From Cacajao melanocephalus (taxonomy: Eukaryota; Chordata; Mammalia; Primates; Pitheciidae), in contig CAUYLG010026861.1 in the NCBI GenBank assembly GCA_963573385.1, forward strand, positions 43,480 through 107,479: a DNA stretch of 64,000 bases, read 5' to 3'. Of the stretch, positions 1 through 12,801 are shown piece after piece. The notes below the pieces were generated by a model. The model was not told the DNA's origin. It did not search any database and saw only the letters and a program-made list of their open reading frames with translations. Each line of letters begins with the position of its first letter. Positions within the stretch are counted from its first letter, which is position 1. Made by a program: the position numbers and the translations under genes.

Positions 1-212
1 ACTGTAATCTCTGACTCCCTGGTTCAAGCAATTCTCCTGCCTCAGCCTCCCAAGTAGCTAGGATTACAGGCACACACCACCACACCCAGCAAATTTTTAT
101 ATCTTTAGTAGAGACAGGGTTTTACCATGTTGGCCAGGATGATCTCAAACTCCTGACTTTGTGATCCTCCTGCCTCTGCCTCCCAAAGTGCTGGGAGCCA
201 CCGTGCCCAGCC
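1..212 (-). mobile_element. Alu SINE, cut by the window edge
   Basis: The plus strand reads as the reverse complement of an Alu: a CTCCTGCCTCAGCCTCC block, then AGTAGAGACAGGGTTT, then the GC-rich head ending CCGTGCCCAGCC. The right arm runs off the window start. About 10 bases of the usual GGGATTACAGGCGTGAG block are missing near 194. An Alu is a 7SL-derived, non-coding retroposon; nothing suggests this copy does anything locally. Confidence 0.95.
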
Positions 213-214
213 AA

Positions 215-1300
<1,086 letters not shown>

Positions 1301-2313
1301 TTAGGCTATTCTTTTTAAATCATAAATTACGGCCATTTTGGAGTTCATGAAATGTGTTGGTAGCATCTCCGTAACCTGAGCAACAAGCTGCGTGTCCTGA
1401 GATGGGTAAAGAGGCAGGGGCGTGGGGCAGATGCTGGGGCCTCTGACTAGGAGCAGCTCGTGCCCCCTGGCTTGGCCTGTGGAAGGAAGCAGAAGTCCAG
1501 GGCCCTTTTGACAGGAGGCCATGTGGCTGGGTGAGAGGGGAGAGAAGAGAGACGCTTAGGGCCTGTTTCATGGAAACGGGTGAGGGCTTGAAAGCACGAG
1601 GCTGAGAACATGAGAGACAGTGACGCTTGTGGCAGGGATTATGAATAGGACCCTCGCTCTTTTTCAAGGCACACAGATACAGACTGACCTTGCTAATTTC
1701 ACTTTGCTGGACTCCATGTGGTTAGAGGCCACAGGAGGCTGATCCTGGGCCCAGGGGGCGGGGCTGGCATTTGAGCAGGTTACCCCTCTAGTTGCACAGA
1801 CACCACCGTGTTCCCACCACTTCTTGCATCCAACTGTGCCCCTGGACTCTGCATCCCTGGGAGGCAGGAGCTCTGGCATCTTTGGGCTTCCTGCACCCAA
1901 CTCCACTGCCAGGCACAGTGTCGGCCCTCGTTAACTCTCTGCTACTTGCCTGGGAATAACTGAAAATCCTGCCCACCTCCTCAGTACGGGAGAGAAATGG
2001 AAGCAGCGGATTCAGGGAACAGAAGGGCAGAGTGAGTGGAGACAGACTCGGGGCTGCCCAGCTCATGGAATCCCAAGGGGGCACTGGAGGGAGGGATGGG
2101 AGAGTACCAGGCACTTGGGAGGACTTGGCATGAGGGCAGACTGAGGGGCGGAGGCTCAGAAGTGAACGCTCCTAGCAGGAAAGGCTCCTCTGTGCCCCCA
2201 CTGGATTAATATCCCGTGTTCACATTTGTCCTCTCCTCTAGCTTAATAAATTCCTGGGACATGACAGTCTCTGCAGCAACTGTTTTGCCATAAAGTTCTC
2301 CCCGCCCCCACAC
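1301..2313. other. No gene seen; one GC box
   Basis: I see no repeat or exon. An Sp1-type GC box (GGGGGCGGGGC, about 1755-1766) stands alone, without a CpG-rich setting or TATA element, so I do not call a promoter. Confidence 0.4.
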
Positions 2314-2603
2314 CTTTTTTTTGAGCCGAAGTTTTGGTCTTGTTGCCCAGGCTGGAGTGCAATGGCCAATCTCGGCTCAACGCAACCTCCACCTCCTGGG
2401 TTCAAGCGATTCTCCTGCCTCAGCCTCCCGAGTAGCTGGGATTATAGGTATGCGCCACCACACTCGGCTAATTTTGTATTTTTAGTAGAAACAGGGTTTC
2501 TCCATGTCAGTCAGGCTGGTCTTGAACTCCCAACTTCAGGTGATCTGCCCACCTCGGCCTCCCAAAGTGCTGAGATTCCAAGTGTGAGCTACCGCGCCCG
2601 GCC
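2314..2603 (-). mobile_element. Alu SINE, antisense, full length
   Basis: Oligo-T tail at 2314-2321, then the right arm, the A-rich linker (TTTTGTATTTTTAGTAG) and the left arm ending GCGCCCGGCC at 2603. The intact CpG-bearing head suggests a fairly young AluS-like copy. The 153-codon open frame starting at 2362 begins in this Alu and reads through its edge, so it is repeat-derived. Confidence 0.95.
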
Positions 2604-3476
2604 AAAATTCCCTTTATCTGATGGGAGACACGCTCAAATGTTCTATTACCCCTGCTCCACAGAGCCCAGCTGGGTGCCTGAAGCACAGGCAGACAGGCAG
2701 GAGATGCTTAGGGAAAGAGTGAGCTCCCCGTCCCTGGGGGTGTGCAAGCAGAGGCCATGCGAGCTCTCGAGGAAAGAAAATGGGATGAAAGTCGAGCAAC
2801 AGATGAGAGCTTGTGGAGCCTGACCTGGGTGTCCTGAGAGCCTGGGATTCTAGATTTCCAAGCCCATTTCCCTCCTGGTCTCCACAACAAACTCCACTGA
2901 GAACAGTGACTCTTTCCTCCTAAGCACATTCAGGTCCCAGCTTCAGAGGCTCTGCCTATTTCTAGGAAAGGGACTACCCTCTGAACAACGGCAGGACTGG
3001 GTCCTTAGGAAAATTCCCTGAGTCACCACTCTCCCTTTTCCCCTTTCCCACAATGTCAATTTCCTATAAAAAGCACCACAGAAAGCCACCAAAAACAGAG
3101 ACACAGAAGAGTGTGAGATGTCTTGGGGAAGGGGCGCCCGCTGTACCTGTCCTGAAGCTGTCGTGGATCGTGGCTCGGTGGAGACATGCAGCGCCCAGGA
3201 AGAGCCCTCTTGGTTTGATTCATGCGCTGGACAGTTTCCAGATCGAACCACACACTCATGGTTGTGCTAAAACCCTGAGAAGGGAGGGGAATCAATACAG
3301 GGAGCCTTAGGAAGCAAAACACAATATCCTTTTTAAAAATTGCAGCCGACATTTTTAAAAAGGAAGATTGACAGGCTTGCGTAAATACAGAGGAAACTGT
3401 CATGACCCAGTTGAAATGACATTGACCTGTGCCAGAAGGTGCTGTCATTTCTTTTTCAAACAAACAAAAACGCAGA
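2604..3476. other. No recognisable feature
   Basis: No repeat family recognised. A 156-codon open frame on the minus strand (3056-3526) crosses into the next Alu and has no recognisable domain; I treat it as chance. Confidence 0.4.
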
Positions 3477-3755
3477 GGCTGTGTGCAGTGGCTCACGCCT
3501 GTAATCCTAGTAATTTGGGATGCCAAGGGGGGCCAATCGCTTTAACCCAGGATTTTAAGACCATCCTGGGCAAGGTGGCAATACCCATCTCTATAAAAAG
3601 TAAAAAAAAAAATTAGCGGGGTGTGGTGGTGTGTGCCTATAGTGCCAACTACCCCACAGGTTGAGGTGGGAGGATCCCTTGAGTCCAGGACTTCGAGGCC
3701 GTAGTGAGCTGTGATGGTGCCACTCCAGCCTGAGCAACAGAGCGAGACTCTCTGA
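3477..3755 (+). mobile_element. Alu SINE, sense, diverged (AluJ-like)
   Basis: Starts GGCTGTGTGCAGTGGCTCACGCC and runs through both arms to the CTCCAGCC...AGCGAGACTCT end. Many substitutions, such as AATTTGGGATGCCAAG for the usual CACTTTGGGAGGCCGAG, point to the oldest (J) lineage. Confidence 0.92.
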
Positions 3756-4147
3756 AATCATAATTTTAAAAAGATGTCATCACTAAGCACGGCAGCCCTC
3801 TTGACCCTAGCAGAGTGAGTATCGTCTGTGGAGTCTTTGGTCACGGTCTGACTCCACGTGGGTTCAGCTTGCAGAGCCTGGGCCACCTCGCTGCTCGGCC
3901 AGGGCCAGCACAGGAACCCTCCGCCGCAGATAGGGAGTGCTTGCCTGCCGTAGAAGTGCTCCTCTCCCGCTTCTTGCTGTGCAAATGGCAGTGGGACTTT
4001 CACTCTGAAATAAGGTTGTTAATTTCAGTTGCCCTTTCCCCTGCAGCCCTCCTTTCACTTCCAGTTTCCCTCGGGGTAAGTGGGGGCTGGGGCGGGGAGT
4101 GGTAAAGATGGAAGCAACTCTCCTGCCCTTCGTGAGTCCACAGGACT

Positions 4148-4258
4148 TAGTACCTGGGTTAAGAAATAATCTGTACAGCAAACCCCCATGACATGAGTTT
4201 ACCTGTATAACAAACCTGCACATGTTCCCCTGAACCTCAAGTAAAAGTTTTTAAAAAG
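4148..4258 (+). mobile_element. L1 3' end fragment
   Basis: The sequence from CTGGGTTAAGAAATAATCTG through AACCTGCACATGTTCCCC to AAGTAAAAGTTTTTAAAAA matches the last ~110 bases of primate-era L1 3' UTRs (L1MA/L1PB-like), ending in an A-rich tail. It is a short 5'-truncated insertion with no coding part. Confidence 0.85.
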
Positions 4259-4486
4259 AATTAAAGATCATTTTCAACTCTGTGCTTTAGGCATAGCTGT
4301 CAGACTGGTCTCCTCCCCTAGCATAGATTTCTCAGAGTTGACCGTCATTATTTCACTCTGATCCCCTTTCAGATCTTGCCTCCAGTAGAGAACAACCTTT
4401 TCATTTGTGCTCCAGATATACTTTGTGCTAGAGTGACCTCATACTGGGAGAGCTGACTATGAATTTTTCAAGAATTTTGTGATTCA

Positions 4487-5240
<754 letters not shown>

Positions 5241-5246
5241 CTGGAA

Positions 5247-5262
5247 TAATAATAATAATAAT
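5247..5262. repeat. (AAT)n short tandem repeat
   Basis: Five AAT units immediately 5' of the chimeric Alu. Confidence 0.8.
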
Positions 5263-5263
5263 A

Positions 5264-5406
5264 GGGCAGGGTGCAGTGGCTCACACCTGTAATCCCAGCA
5301 ATTTGGGAGGCTGAGGCGGGCGGATCACCTGAGGTCAGGAATTCGAGACCAGTCTGACCAACATGGAGAAACGCCATCTCTACTAAAAATACAAAATTAG
5401 TTGGGC
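5264..5406 (+). mobile_element. Alu left arm, first part of an Alu/Alu chimera
   Basis: A sense Alu from GGGCAGGGTGCAGTGGC through the complete left arm and linker (TACAAAATTAGTTGGGC). Where the right arm should begin, the sequence jumps at ~5407 to ACTTTGGGAGGCCGAGG, which belongs near the start of a left arm. It is joined without spacer to a second Alu. Confidence 0.9.
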
Positions 5407-5694
<288 letters not shown>

Positions 5695-5940
5695 CTAGTG
5701 TACCGGTGCCCTTTCCCCTTTGTAAATTATAATTAATCCATGGGGTTTTCCTCTGAGACTGTGTGATGATCCTGTTCCCCAGGAACTTCTCACTCAACGA
5801 TGTTCACATCTGTTGACCTGCCTGCATCAGTATCAGTGATCACCAAGTGATCATTTACCAGTCCTGGCTCCGCCTGGACTTCCTCGCTGGCACTCCACTC
5901 TACGGAGGAGCTCTCCTTCTCCCCACCTTACTCTTTAGAC

Positions 5941-6137
5941 CCGTGGCTCTAAACCTGAGCTGCATGTTTGACTTACCTGGCAGCTTTAAACAACTGTCTA
6001 TGCCTGCCTCCCCACCTCCCGCCCCCAGCTCTGATTTTGGGGTCTGGGTTGGGCTTGAGCACAGATGTCGTTTAAAAGCCCCCGGGCGATGCTGTTGCAT
6101 TGCTGTTGCATCCAGGCGGTGCTGAGCATCACTGCCC
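5941..6137 (+). mobile_element. MER5A-like hAT-Charlie DNA transposon
   Basis: The terminal repeat remnant CCGTGGCTCTAAAC is followed by the MER5A layout: a GGCAGCTTTAAA block, then GCCTGCCTCCCCACCTCCCGCCCCCAG, then the TGATGCTGTTGCA end region. Non-autonomous and far diverged; no transposase. My call rests on the order of consensus blocks. Confidence 0.65.
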
Positions 6138-6729
6138 AGGGAGATGGGGAGCCATGGGGTGGGTGGGGGTTTGAAGCAGAAGAGAGAAGATCCCACTGGA
6201 ACTTCAGATGATCCCTCTGGCTGCAGGGGTGTGGGCTTCTGGGGCTTTGGAGAGGAGCAGGGTGGGGGCAGGGAGACATGGAGTGAGGAGGCTGCTTCAA
6301 GAATCCCACTGAAACATGATGAAGGGCAACTGAAGGAATCCAGTCCCCTAGCTGCTGGAGTCCTGAGAGCTGTCTTTGAGGAAGTTGTGGGCTGTAGTCA
6401 ATAAAAAAGTCATCAACATTCCCTTTCATGTGCATGGAGGCGTGTTTCAAACATTTTCACATCTCTCAAAACTGACACACACATTTGGGAGGGCAGAGAA
6501 GGACTGAGAGGGTGGGTGGAGAAGAGGCCAGGGCCCGAGCCAGTCCCTGCCATGGTGTTTGCTCTCCAGCCTGTGGGTCCCTTTAGCTGAGTCGCCAGCC
6601 GGCTGCCCCTCATCTGGAGAGTGACTTAAGGCACACGAGGGGAAAATGCTCATCTTGACTTATGATTCTCATTACTGTGAGGATTACTCACGCTGGACTT
6701 TATTCTGCTCTTTATTTAAAGAACATACA
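6138..6729. other. No recognisable feature
   Basis: Unique-looking, moderately GC-rich sequence. Overlapping short open frames (up to 150 codons on the minus strand, 5998-6450) run partly through the MER5A copy and show no domain. Confidence 0.4.
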
Positions 6730-6999
6730 GGCCAGGTGCGGTGGCTCATGCCTCTAATCCCAGTACCTTGGGATAGCGAGGTGGGCGGATCACCTGAATT
6801 TTCGGGGAAGAGAGATGGGCCTGGCCGACATGGTGAAACCCTGTCTCTACTAAAATACAAAAATTAGCTGGGTGTGGTGGCGGGCACCTGTAATCCCAGC
6901 TATTCGGGAGGCTGAGGCAGGAGAATCACTTGAACCTGGGAGGTGGGGGCCGAGATTGTGTCACTGCACTCTAGCCTGGGCGATGGAGCAAGACTGTCG
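6730..6999 (+). mobile_element. Alu SINE, sense, rearranged left arm
   Basis: GGCCAGGTGCGGTGGCTC start and an intact right arm. Inside the left arm, 6797-6822 (AATTTTCGGGGAAGAGAGATGG) replaces the normal GAGGTCAGGAGTTCGAGACC block. Confidence 0.93.
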
Positions 7000-7005
7000 A
7001 AAGAA

Positions 7006-7006
<1 letters not shown>

Positions 7007-7051
<45 letters not shown>
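7007..7051. repeat. (GA)n microsatellite at an Alu tail
   Basis: About 22 perfect AG units, then AAAGAAAG-type A-rich sequence to 7080. It sits exactly where the Alu poly-A tail should be, so it probably grew from that tail. Likely length-polymorphic. Confidence 0.95.
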
Positions 7052-7055
<4 letters not shown>

Positions 7056-7419
7056 AAAGAAAGAAAAAAGAAATAGAAAATACATCTGTATCTGTCAAGA
7101 ATAGTAGGTAGGCGGGAACCTAGGGGACTGTGGGGTTTGGAGAGGATGTTACATGGCTCAGCGACCAGAATGTGACCAGTGATGGCTGCTGGGCCCTTGA
7201 TCTCCCGACCTCAGGTGATCCACCCTCCTCTCCTCAGCGCTGGGGAAGGAGACTGTGTCTCACTTCACCATTTCCATGTGGCCAGTCCTGTATCCCCCCA
7301 TGCAGAGTAGAGGGGCCTGGGCAGGAGCTGGGGGCCTCTCCTGCTGCCTCCCTCAGGCATCTGGGTACGTGGGTGTCCTATGGGCCTCTTGGAGTTGTGT
7401 CCTTCTTCCCATAATCCCT
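7052..7419. other. No gene; possible Alu remnant at 7196-7245
   Basis: The only recognisable piece is GATCTCCCGACCTCAGGTGATCC (about 7199-7221) followed by CGCTGGGG, which resembles the antisense Alu left arm but stands alone. It could be a 50-base Alu scrap or chance. Confidence 0.35.
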
Positions 7420-7850
7420 ACTGCCTGGCCTTTTACAAGGCTCTTTTGCACAGCACAGGGCTTGCCCTGGCCTGTGCCTGCCCTTCTTCCCTGGTTCCCC
7501 TTCCAAAGCCTGGGGAAACAGAAATTGCTCACACTTATCTTCGGCCTGGGATGCCCTCCCCTCCCTGTCTTTCAAAGTCCAGCCTATCCTCCCAAGTTTC
7601 TCTTCAGTTCCCTGCTTCCACCCCACTGGGATGTGACCTCCCTACCTTGAAATCCCCTCTCCATGCGTTCTCTACCTCTCCTGATATGACCATTTTTGGT
7701 CTTGGGTGTAGGTATTTGGAATCTCTCCTGAATTCTGCCCTAAACTGAGCCTGCGAGGATAGGAGGCATCTCTCAGTATTTCCCTAAATAAGGACCTGGC
7801 CCAGAGCAGGTGCTCAGTGGCTATACGCTGAAGGGACAGTGATGGACACA
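7420..7850 (+). mobile_element. L2 LINE 3' end
   Basis: Has the L2 terminal layout: a pyrimidine-rich stretch with CTGGGATGCCCTCCCCTCC and repeated TTCC/CCTCC blocks, then a C-rich to A-rich transition ending in CTGGCCCAGAGCAGGTGCTCAGTGG, the usual 'GGTGCTCAATAAA' end. Ancient mammalian; non-coding remnant. Confidence 0.75.
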
Positions 7851-8250
7851 GGGGACCCCATCTCCCCACTGTCCACCAAATGAGAAGTTAAAATCTAGAG
7901 TGTGTACTCATGGCAACATGGTGGACTCCTAAAAGTCCACAGAGCTTTTAGGACTTCAAGGTATGGGGATGGACATCACAGACTGTGTCGGTCAGCTGGC
8001 CAGTCTCAGTACTGTTAGGATGTTGTTTGCATGGGACACACTTTGAGTTCCAGACAGCCTAGTGTTCCGTGAGCTCATGGGAACAAGCTGTCTTGGGTGA
8101 ACTTGGGGACTGGTTGTATCTCCAAGCCCCAAGCCCAGGTGCCTGTCTGAAAGCCAAGGTGGGAAGAACAGGAACACTCCTGAAGTGAGAAGCAGCAGGT
8201 GTGAAATGGAAAGGCATCCAGCCTCTGTCCTTGCCCTTTTACATTAGATA
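7851..8250. other. No recognisable feature
   Basis: Unique-looking sequence between an L2 end and an Alu. No open frame over 75 codons. Confidence 0.4.
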
Positions 8251-8532
8251 GGCCAGGTGCTTGTAATTCCAGCACTTTGGGAGGCCAAGGCGGGCAGATC
8301 ACTTAGTCAGGAGTTCGAGACCAGCCTGGCCAACATGGTGAAACCCCGTCACTACTGAAGATACAAAAATTAGCTGGGTGCGGTAGCGGGTGCCTGTAAT
8401 CCCAGCTACTTGGGAGGCTGAGGCAGAATTGCTTGAATCTGGGAAGCAAAGGTTGCAGTGAGCCGAGATCACGCCATTTCATTTCAGCCTGGTGACAGAG
8501 TGAAAGACTCCATTTCAAAAAAAAAAAAACAG
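8251..8532 (+). mobile_element. Alu SINE, sense
   Basis: Starts GGCCAGGTGC but skips directly to TTGTAATTCCAGCACTTTGGG, so about 13 bases of the A-box region are deleted. The rest runs to an 11-base A tail. Loss at the A box would weaken Pol III transcription. Confidence 0.94.
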
Positions 8533-9949
8533 AAAAGTCTGAAGCTGTCTCCCCACTCCACCCCTCCCTAGCCTGCCCCAGAAGGGCAGAGGACACTGGA
8601 AATTCCACTGTGGCTTGGATTGCAGCTGTCTGTTTCACTGTGTGTCCTAAACATTCTTCTCTGAACCTTGAAGGTCAATATCACAACACTTCCTGGATCA
8701 GAAATAAAATATCAATTGTTAGATCCACTTAGCCAAGGTCCACCTCTGAGTATGCAGTGAGGTCACACTCCCTTTCTCTCAAGACGGAATCAATCTCTGC
8801 ATAATTAACCCGGTCTGACTCAGTGTTTAATCTGTAGGTGTGTCTGCCCAAGGCCTGTGGCCTGCGACCTCCTGGCTTGCGGACTGCTGTCTGTCTGCTA
8901 CTGTTCTACCCAGACAAATTTTTCCAGCTCCGCTGTTGCCAAAATGCACCAGTTAAACACTTAGCTTCAGGGGGGAAAGTGTATCAAGGACTGTTTTGAA
9001 ATCCTCCTATCCCATGCTGACAGGAAACTCAGGATCGGAAGGGACCTGTCTCAGGAAATTTCTCTGGGTCTCAAATTCTAGATTTTGCTCAGCCATTTTT
9101 TTTAGCACCTTAACTTTTATTGATAATGCTTTTGATGCCTAAGAATATATATTTGATGTTTTAGCATTTGATAATCATCTACATACAGAATTGCATACAT
9201 AAGCGTACATCCTGATGCATCTGTTCAAACAGAACACACCTGCATAACCACCTGGTCATTTTTAAAGTCCTGATTTATCCAAATAAGATTTTGTCAGGAG
9301 GGAAAGCCCTACCTGTGGGTACAGATAAGAGCCCGTGTTAGACACAAGTCCTCATGCAAACTGGAAGGTAGGTTTAACTGTCTCCTGTGTACAGAAGAGG
9401 AAATGCAGGTTTAGACAGGTGGGGCCACCTGGCTCGTAAGTCCAAGGGGCTGAGACTCAGCCCGTTCCTTTGCCTGCAGGTGTCCTTGGTGGTCCTTGTG
9501 CTCTCCAGCCAGGGATCTGAACATGTGGCTTCTTGGGGTCAGGCAGCACACACTGTCCACTTCTTTGCTGAGAACATTTTCAGTCCATTGGGGGACCAGA
9601 GCCTACATATACCTATTCCCAGCTGATAGGTGGCACTTACCAGTCATCTGCTGTCCCTCCCTGTCACTTGCATTGAGTTGGTCCATCACTCAACATTTAA
9701 AAACAGTATGGCAAGGACACTGGCCAATCAGAATGACACCAGCCATATATAGTGCTGGAGCCAAGTCTGACAGGGTGGGTGCTACATCAGGCTCCATCCT
9801 TCAGTGGCTAGAGGGTGGGAAGGAAGCCTTGGGGTAGATGCTGGGCTTGGCAGCGGGACAGGGGAGAGAGGTTCTCTCGGGCTCAGCAACTGTACAGAAG
9901 TATTTCAATATTTCAACAACTAGCCTGGGTATCCTGGTGCTTCCTGACC
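8533..9949. other. Repeat-poor, no gene recognised
   Basis: No family recognised. A CCAAT box (9724-9729) and a CATATATAG element (9744-9752) lie only ~20 bp apart, closer than in typical promoters. I see no exon and no CpG enrichment, so no promoter is called. Confidence 0.4.
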
Positions 9950-10080
9950 CACCATCAGCTCTGATTGGAGATTCTATGTAGCACAGATCTGTTCCTTGCT
10001 CCCAGGGAGCTTGTAGCCCAGCCGAGGAGACAGGCGACAGGATTACAATCAGAGAGAATCCCACTTTGGTCTCAGCTGGT
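9950..10080 (+). repeat. Ancient repeat fragment, probably LINE-derived
   Basis: Contains TTCCTTGCTCCCAGGGAGCTTGTAG followed by GGAGACAGGCGACAGG, the pattern 'TCCCTGCCCTCATGGAGCTTACATTCTAG...GGGGAGACAGACAA' of a common old mammalian repeat. Related pieces lie at 33.4 kb and 37.1 kb. The family name is uncertain. Confidence 0.5.
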
Positions 10081-10284
10081 CATTTGTCTGTCTGTCCCAG
10101 CATCATGTACCGCAGGCCAGCTACTTGTCAGTTACCTGGAGGATGAATATCAGAGGGTCTCTCTCTTTGGGAGTGCACTGTTTACAAGAAGCAAGAGGCA
10201 ACTGAACAAGTAACCACAGTGTTGTCTTTTGCTTGGGTTGATATGCTGGACTGGAGATCACTTTAGAGCATTTTTGTGGGAATC

Positions 10285-10440
10285 ACAGAGCCTTCGAGAC
10301 TTACAAAATCATCTTCTCTAATTCCCCGTGTTTCAGATGAGGAGACTGAAGTTCCTAGAGGAGCAGCTGCACACTCCAGGCTGGAGGACGTGGGCAGAAC
10401 CAGACCTCCTTGCCTCCCTCCCAGCCCCCAACCCAAGTAC
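10285..10440 (-). mobile_element. MIR3-like SINE, antisense
   Basis: AAAATCATCTTCTCTAATTCC then TTTCAGATGAGGAGACTGAAG and CAGAACCAGACC follow the antisense MIR3 order ('TAGAGATCATCTAGTCCAAC...TTACAGATGAGGAAACTGAGG...AGAGCCAGGAC'). Confidence 0.65.
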
Positions 10441-11859
10441 CACGTTCCGGATCCTATCCCGGAAGCAGCTTTGCGGAGATAGACAAACCCCTGGGGGGGG
10501 TGATGTGGTGGCAAGGTGACAAAGGGGCAGGTCACAACACTGTCACAAGCGGATGTGCCAGAACCCACAGGCATGACCCCCAGGGGATGCCGGTGTAGGG
10601 ACATCTGCCCTGCCCCTCCCAGCAGGCCTAGTTCTGGTGGTCTCTTAGGTGTCAAATTATGTTCCATTTATTTGCTTAAGAACACAAAGCTGAAGGTACT
10701 GTTTTTAGGAAGTTTTATGTCGAAGTCCCCTAAGTTAGGAAAATAAATAAAGACTCTGGAGTTTTAGAATGGTCTTCAAGTGCCCTCCACGTCCATTTCC
10801 TTGGAAGCCCCTGTTTCCTGGTGATGTCTGATAAGGGGTTTTTCAGGAATTGAGTGGAGCTTTTCCGGGAGATGTCACATAAGAAACCTCACCCTGAGTT
10901 CCAAAGGCCCAGTTACATTGTAACTAAATCAGAGATTTACCAAGGTGCACAGGCTCTCCTTTCTTTACCTGCACCTGGACACTCTTTTTGAAGGAAAATA
11001 GATTTTGGATGTAAGCATCTCCGTGATTGTTCTATGCTCCCAGGGTCATAAGGCTCCTTGAAAGCAGAAGCTCCTTGAAAGCAGAGGTTCAGCAACCTCT
11101 AGCCAGGTTCCCCACACAGCTGGAGGGCCCGTCCCACCCTAAGGCGTGCTCCACTCGCCAGGGAGTCTTGGGAACTGGCTCAGCCCCTCTCCTGGCTGCT
11201 GAGAGACCCTGCCTTTTTCGGGCGACTTTGTGCTTATGGGGAAATTCCAAGCTTCTCCGGAAACTGTCTTAACTGCATGGAATCCTCTTTGACTTGTCTG
11301 GGCTGGCTCAGTCCTGGGAGGAAAGGAAAGTAAATAAATGTAAATCTGTTTGATCAGAGACAGAACATTTATCTTTCAACAGGAAGCTTCCTGAGGAAGA
11401 ACAGCAAAGGGGTTTGGAATGAGTGAGCTCAAAGTTGCAGCCTGCTTACAAGACGTCCCCCAGGCAGGGTGGAAGGGCAGCTGGCTGTGGTGGTGCTGCA
11501 GTCACACTGGGCCAGGCCCCAGCACTGCACAGGCACCCGGAGCCCTGCCCTTCTCCCTCGGGGCACCCCAGGGCAGTACCGCCCTCTGGCCCAGCCCATG
11601 GGCCTGGCCAGGCTCCCAGTGGAGGAGGAGGAAATATGATCTTTGCCTGCAGGCCGGCCACCTTCAAGGAGACTTGGGGTCTTCTTTGGGGCTAGGGAGG
11701 CAGTGCTAGGGGTGGAGTGCAGGGCTTAGAAGCCAAGCTCAGCTCAGGTGTTCCCTGTGGGTGTGGTCCCTGACAAGGATCCTCAAGGAGGGAGAATGCT
11801 GGTACCCTTCCAGTTTGGGCCTGGGCGTCACTTGCCTGGGACACTTGTCACATGCCCTT
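10441..11859. other. Repeat-poor, no gene recognised
   Basis: GC-moderate with a G9 run near 10492-10500. GCTCCTTGAAAGCAGAAGCTCCTTGAAAGCAGAG at 11053-11086 is a 17-bp unit in perfect tandem duplicate. Frames of 90-96 codons at 11.4-11.7 kb are open on both strands because of GC content; no domain seen. Confidence 0.4.
11855..11859. repeat. Left target-site duplication CCCTT
   Basis: Exact 5-bp match to 12349-12353; marks the boundary of the solo LTR. Confidence 0.8.
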
Positions 11860-12348
11860 TGTTAAAAATGGACGCTTTGAATGAAGAGATTCCCCAAACA
11901 GGCTTTGTGTGAGCAACGTGGCTGTTTATTCACCTGAGTGCAGGTGGTCTAAGGCCGAAAAGGGTGTTAGTGAAGGGCGGTGGGATAGGAGTTGGTTTTA
12001 TAGGTTGGACAAATCTTTTGGGGAGGGGGCAGGGGTGTTACAGAGTAAGATCAGTTACGGTGGTGGGGGTAGGGGCGATGAGTATACGTTACTGTAAGTT
12101 CAGTTACAATGGCAGCTGGGGTAGGGCGTAAGAGTAGTTAAGATGGCAGGGTGGGGTGAGGAGTATTCAGGTTATCATAGTAACAGTTAAGATGGCAGGG
12201 TGGGACGAGGGGAAGCTTAAGTCTGGGGGGAAGCTCCGCTGGGTGATCAGGGATAATAGCGATTGCAGGCGGAGGGTGGGCGGTGATCAGCCGAGGCAGG
12301 CAGGACTTCAGACTTTCTGGGTCCAGGCTTGCACACGGAGGCCTGACA
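11860..12348 (-). mobile_element. Solo ERV1 LTR, LTR7-like (HERV-H related)
   Basis: On the minus strand it begins TGTCAGGCCTCC and ends in TAACA, with canonical TG...CA ends. It is flanked by a 5-bp duplication, CCCTT at 11855-11859 and 12349-12353. In order it carries a TATA element (TATAAAA, ~11997-12003 complement), the pol II start region and AATAAA (11925-11930 complement), then the conserved block that reads GTTGCTCACACAAAGCCTGTTTGG-like. There is no gag-pol-env between LTRs, so this is a recombined solo LTR. HERV-H LTRs can act as promoters in pluripotent cells. The middle is unlike the LTR7 reference as I recall it, so a sister family (e.g. LTR7A/C or LTR21-type) is possible. Confidence 0.85.
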
Positions 12349-12353
12349 CCCTT
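12349..12353. repeat. Right target-site duplication CCCTT
   Basis: Pairs with 11855-11859. Confidence 0.8.
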
Positions 12354-12801
12354 TAAATCTCTGTCCTTGCCTGGCTCTGGCCAGACACATCCCATGGCCT
12401 TTTGATTCTAAAGAACAGTAAGGCTTCTAGAATTCTTTCCTGAAGCTCAGAGAAATCCAGTGGCCTCGGGGTGAAAGCCCATTTGTTAATCTGCACAGCT
12501 GGTGAAAAGCCATGTGTCTCTCTTAAACCCCACCCAGCAGATGAGGTCTACTCTGGAGGCCTGAAAACACCTTAAACATATCACACCGAAAACCGGCTCC
12601 ATACTTGGCCCCTCTTCCCTTTGCCCGTCCCACAGTGCCCCATCCTTCCTTCTGCTGGATGTTGGAGGACTCAAAAGTTATTTTACATCTCCCCAATCCT
12701 CTTAACATTTTAAATCCAAATCCAGGCAATAATTCAATGTTCCAGCGATGTCCTTTGTGATCCATTCATTGTAGCTGATTTGGTTCTATTGATCCCTTTT
12801 T
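12354..12801. other. No recognisable feature
   Basis: Unique-looking sequence; two overlapping minus-strand frames of 62 and 80 codons without motifs. Confidence 0.4.

Noticed and set aside
1748..1770. GC box / possible CTCF core
   Set aside because: Sp1-like match is isolated and the CTCF core fails at several positions.
2362..2823. 153-codon plus-strand frame
   Set aside because: Starts within an antisense Alu and has the familiar antisense-Alu peptide pattern; repeat translation.
5247..5262. CRISPR-like or array-like repeats across the window
   Set aside because: All short tandem repeats found are eukaryotic microsatellites without regular unique spacers.
7196..7245. Possible Alu fragment
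   Set aside because: Only ~50 bases match and no tail, head or arm boundary is visible; kept as a remark only.
9720..9760. CCAAT box plus TATA-like sequence as a promoter
   Set aside because: Only ~20 bp apart, no CpG or exon downstream; likely chance.
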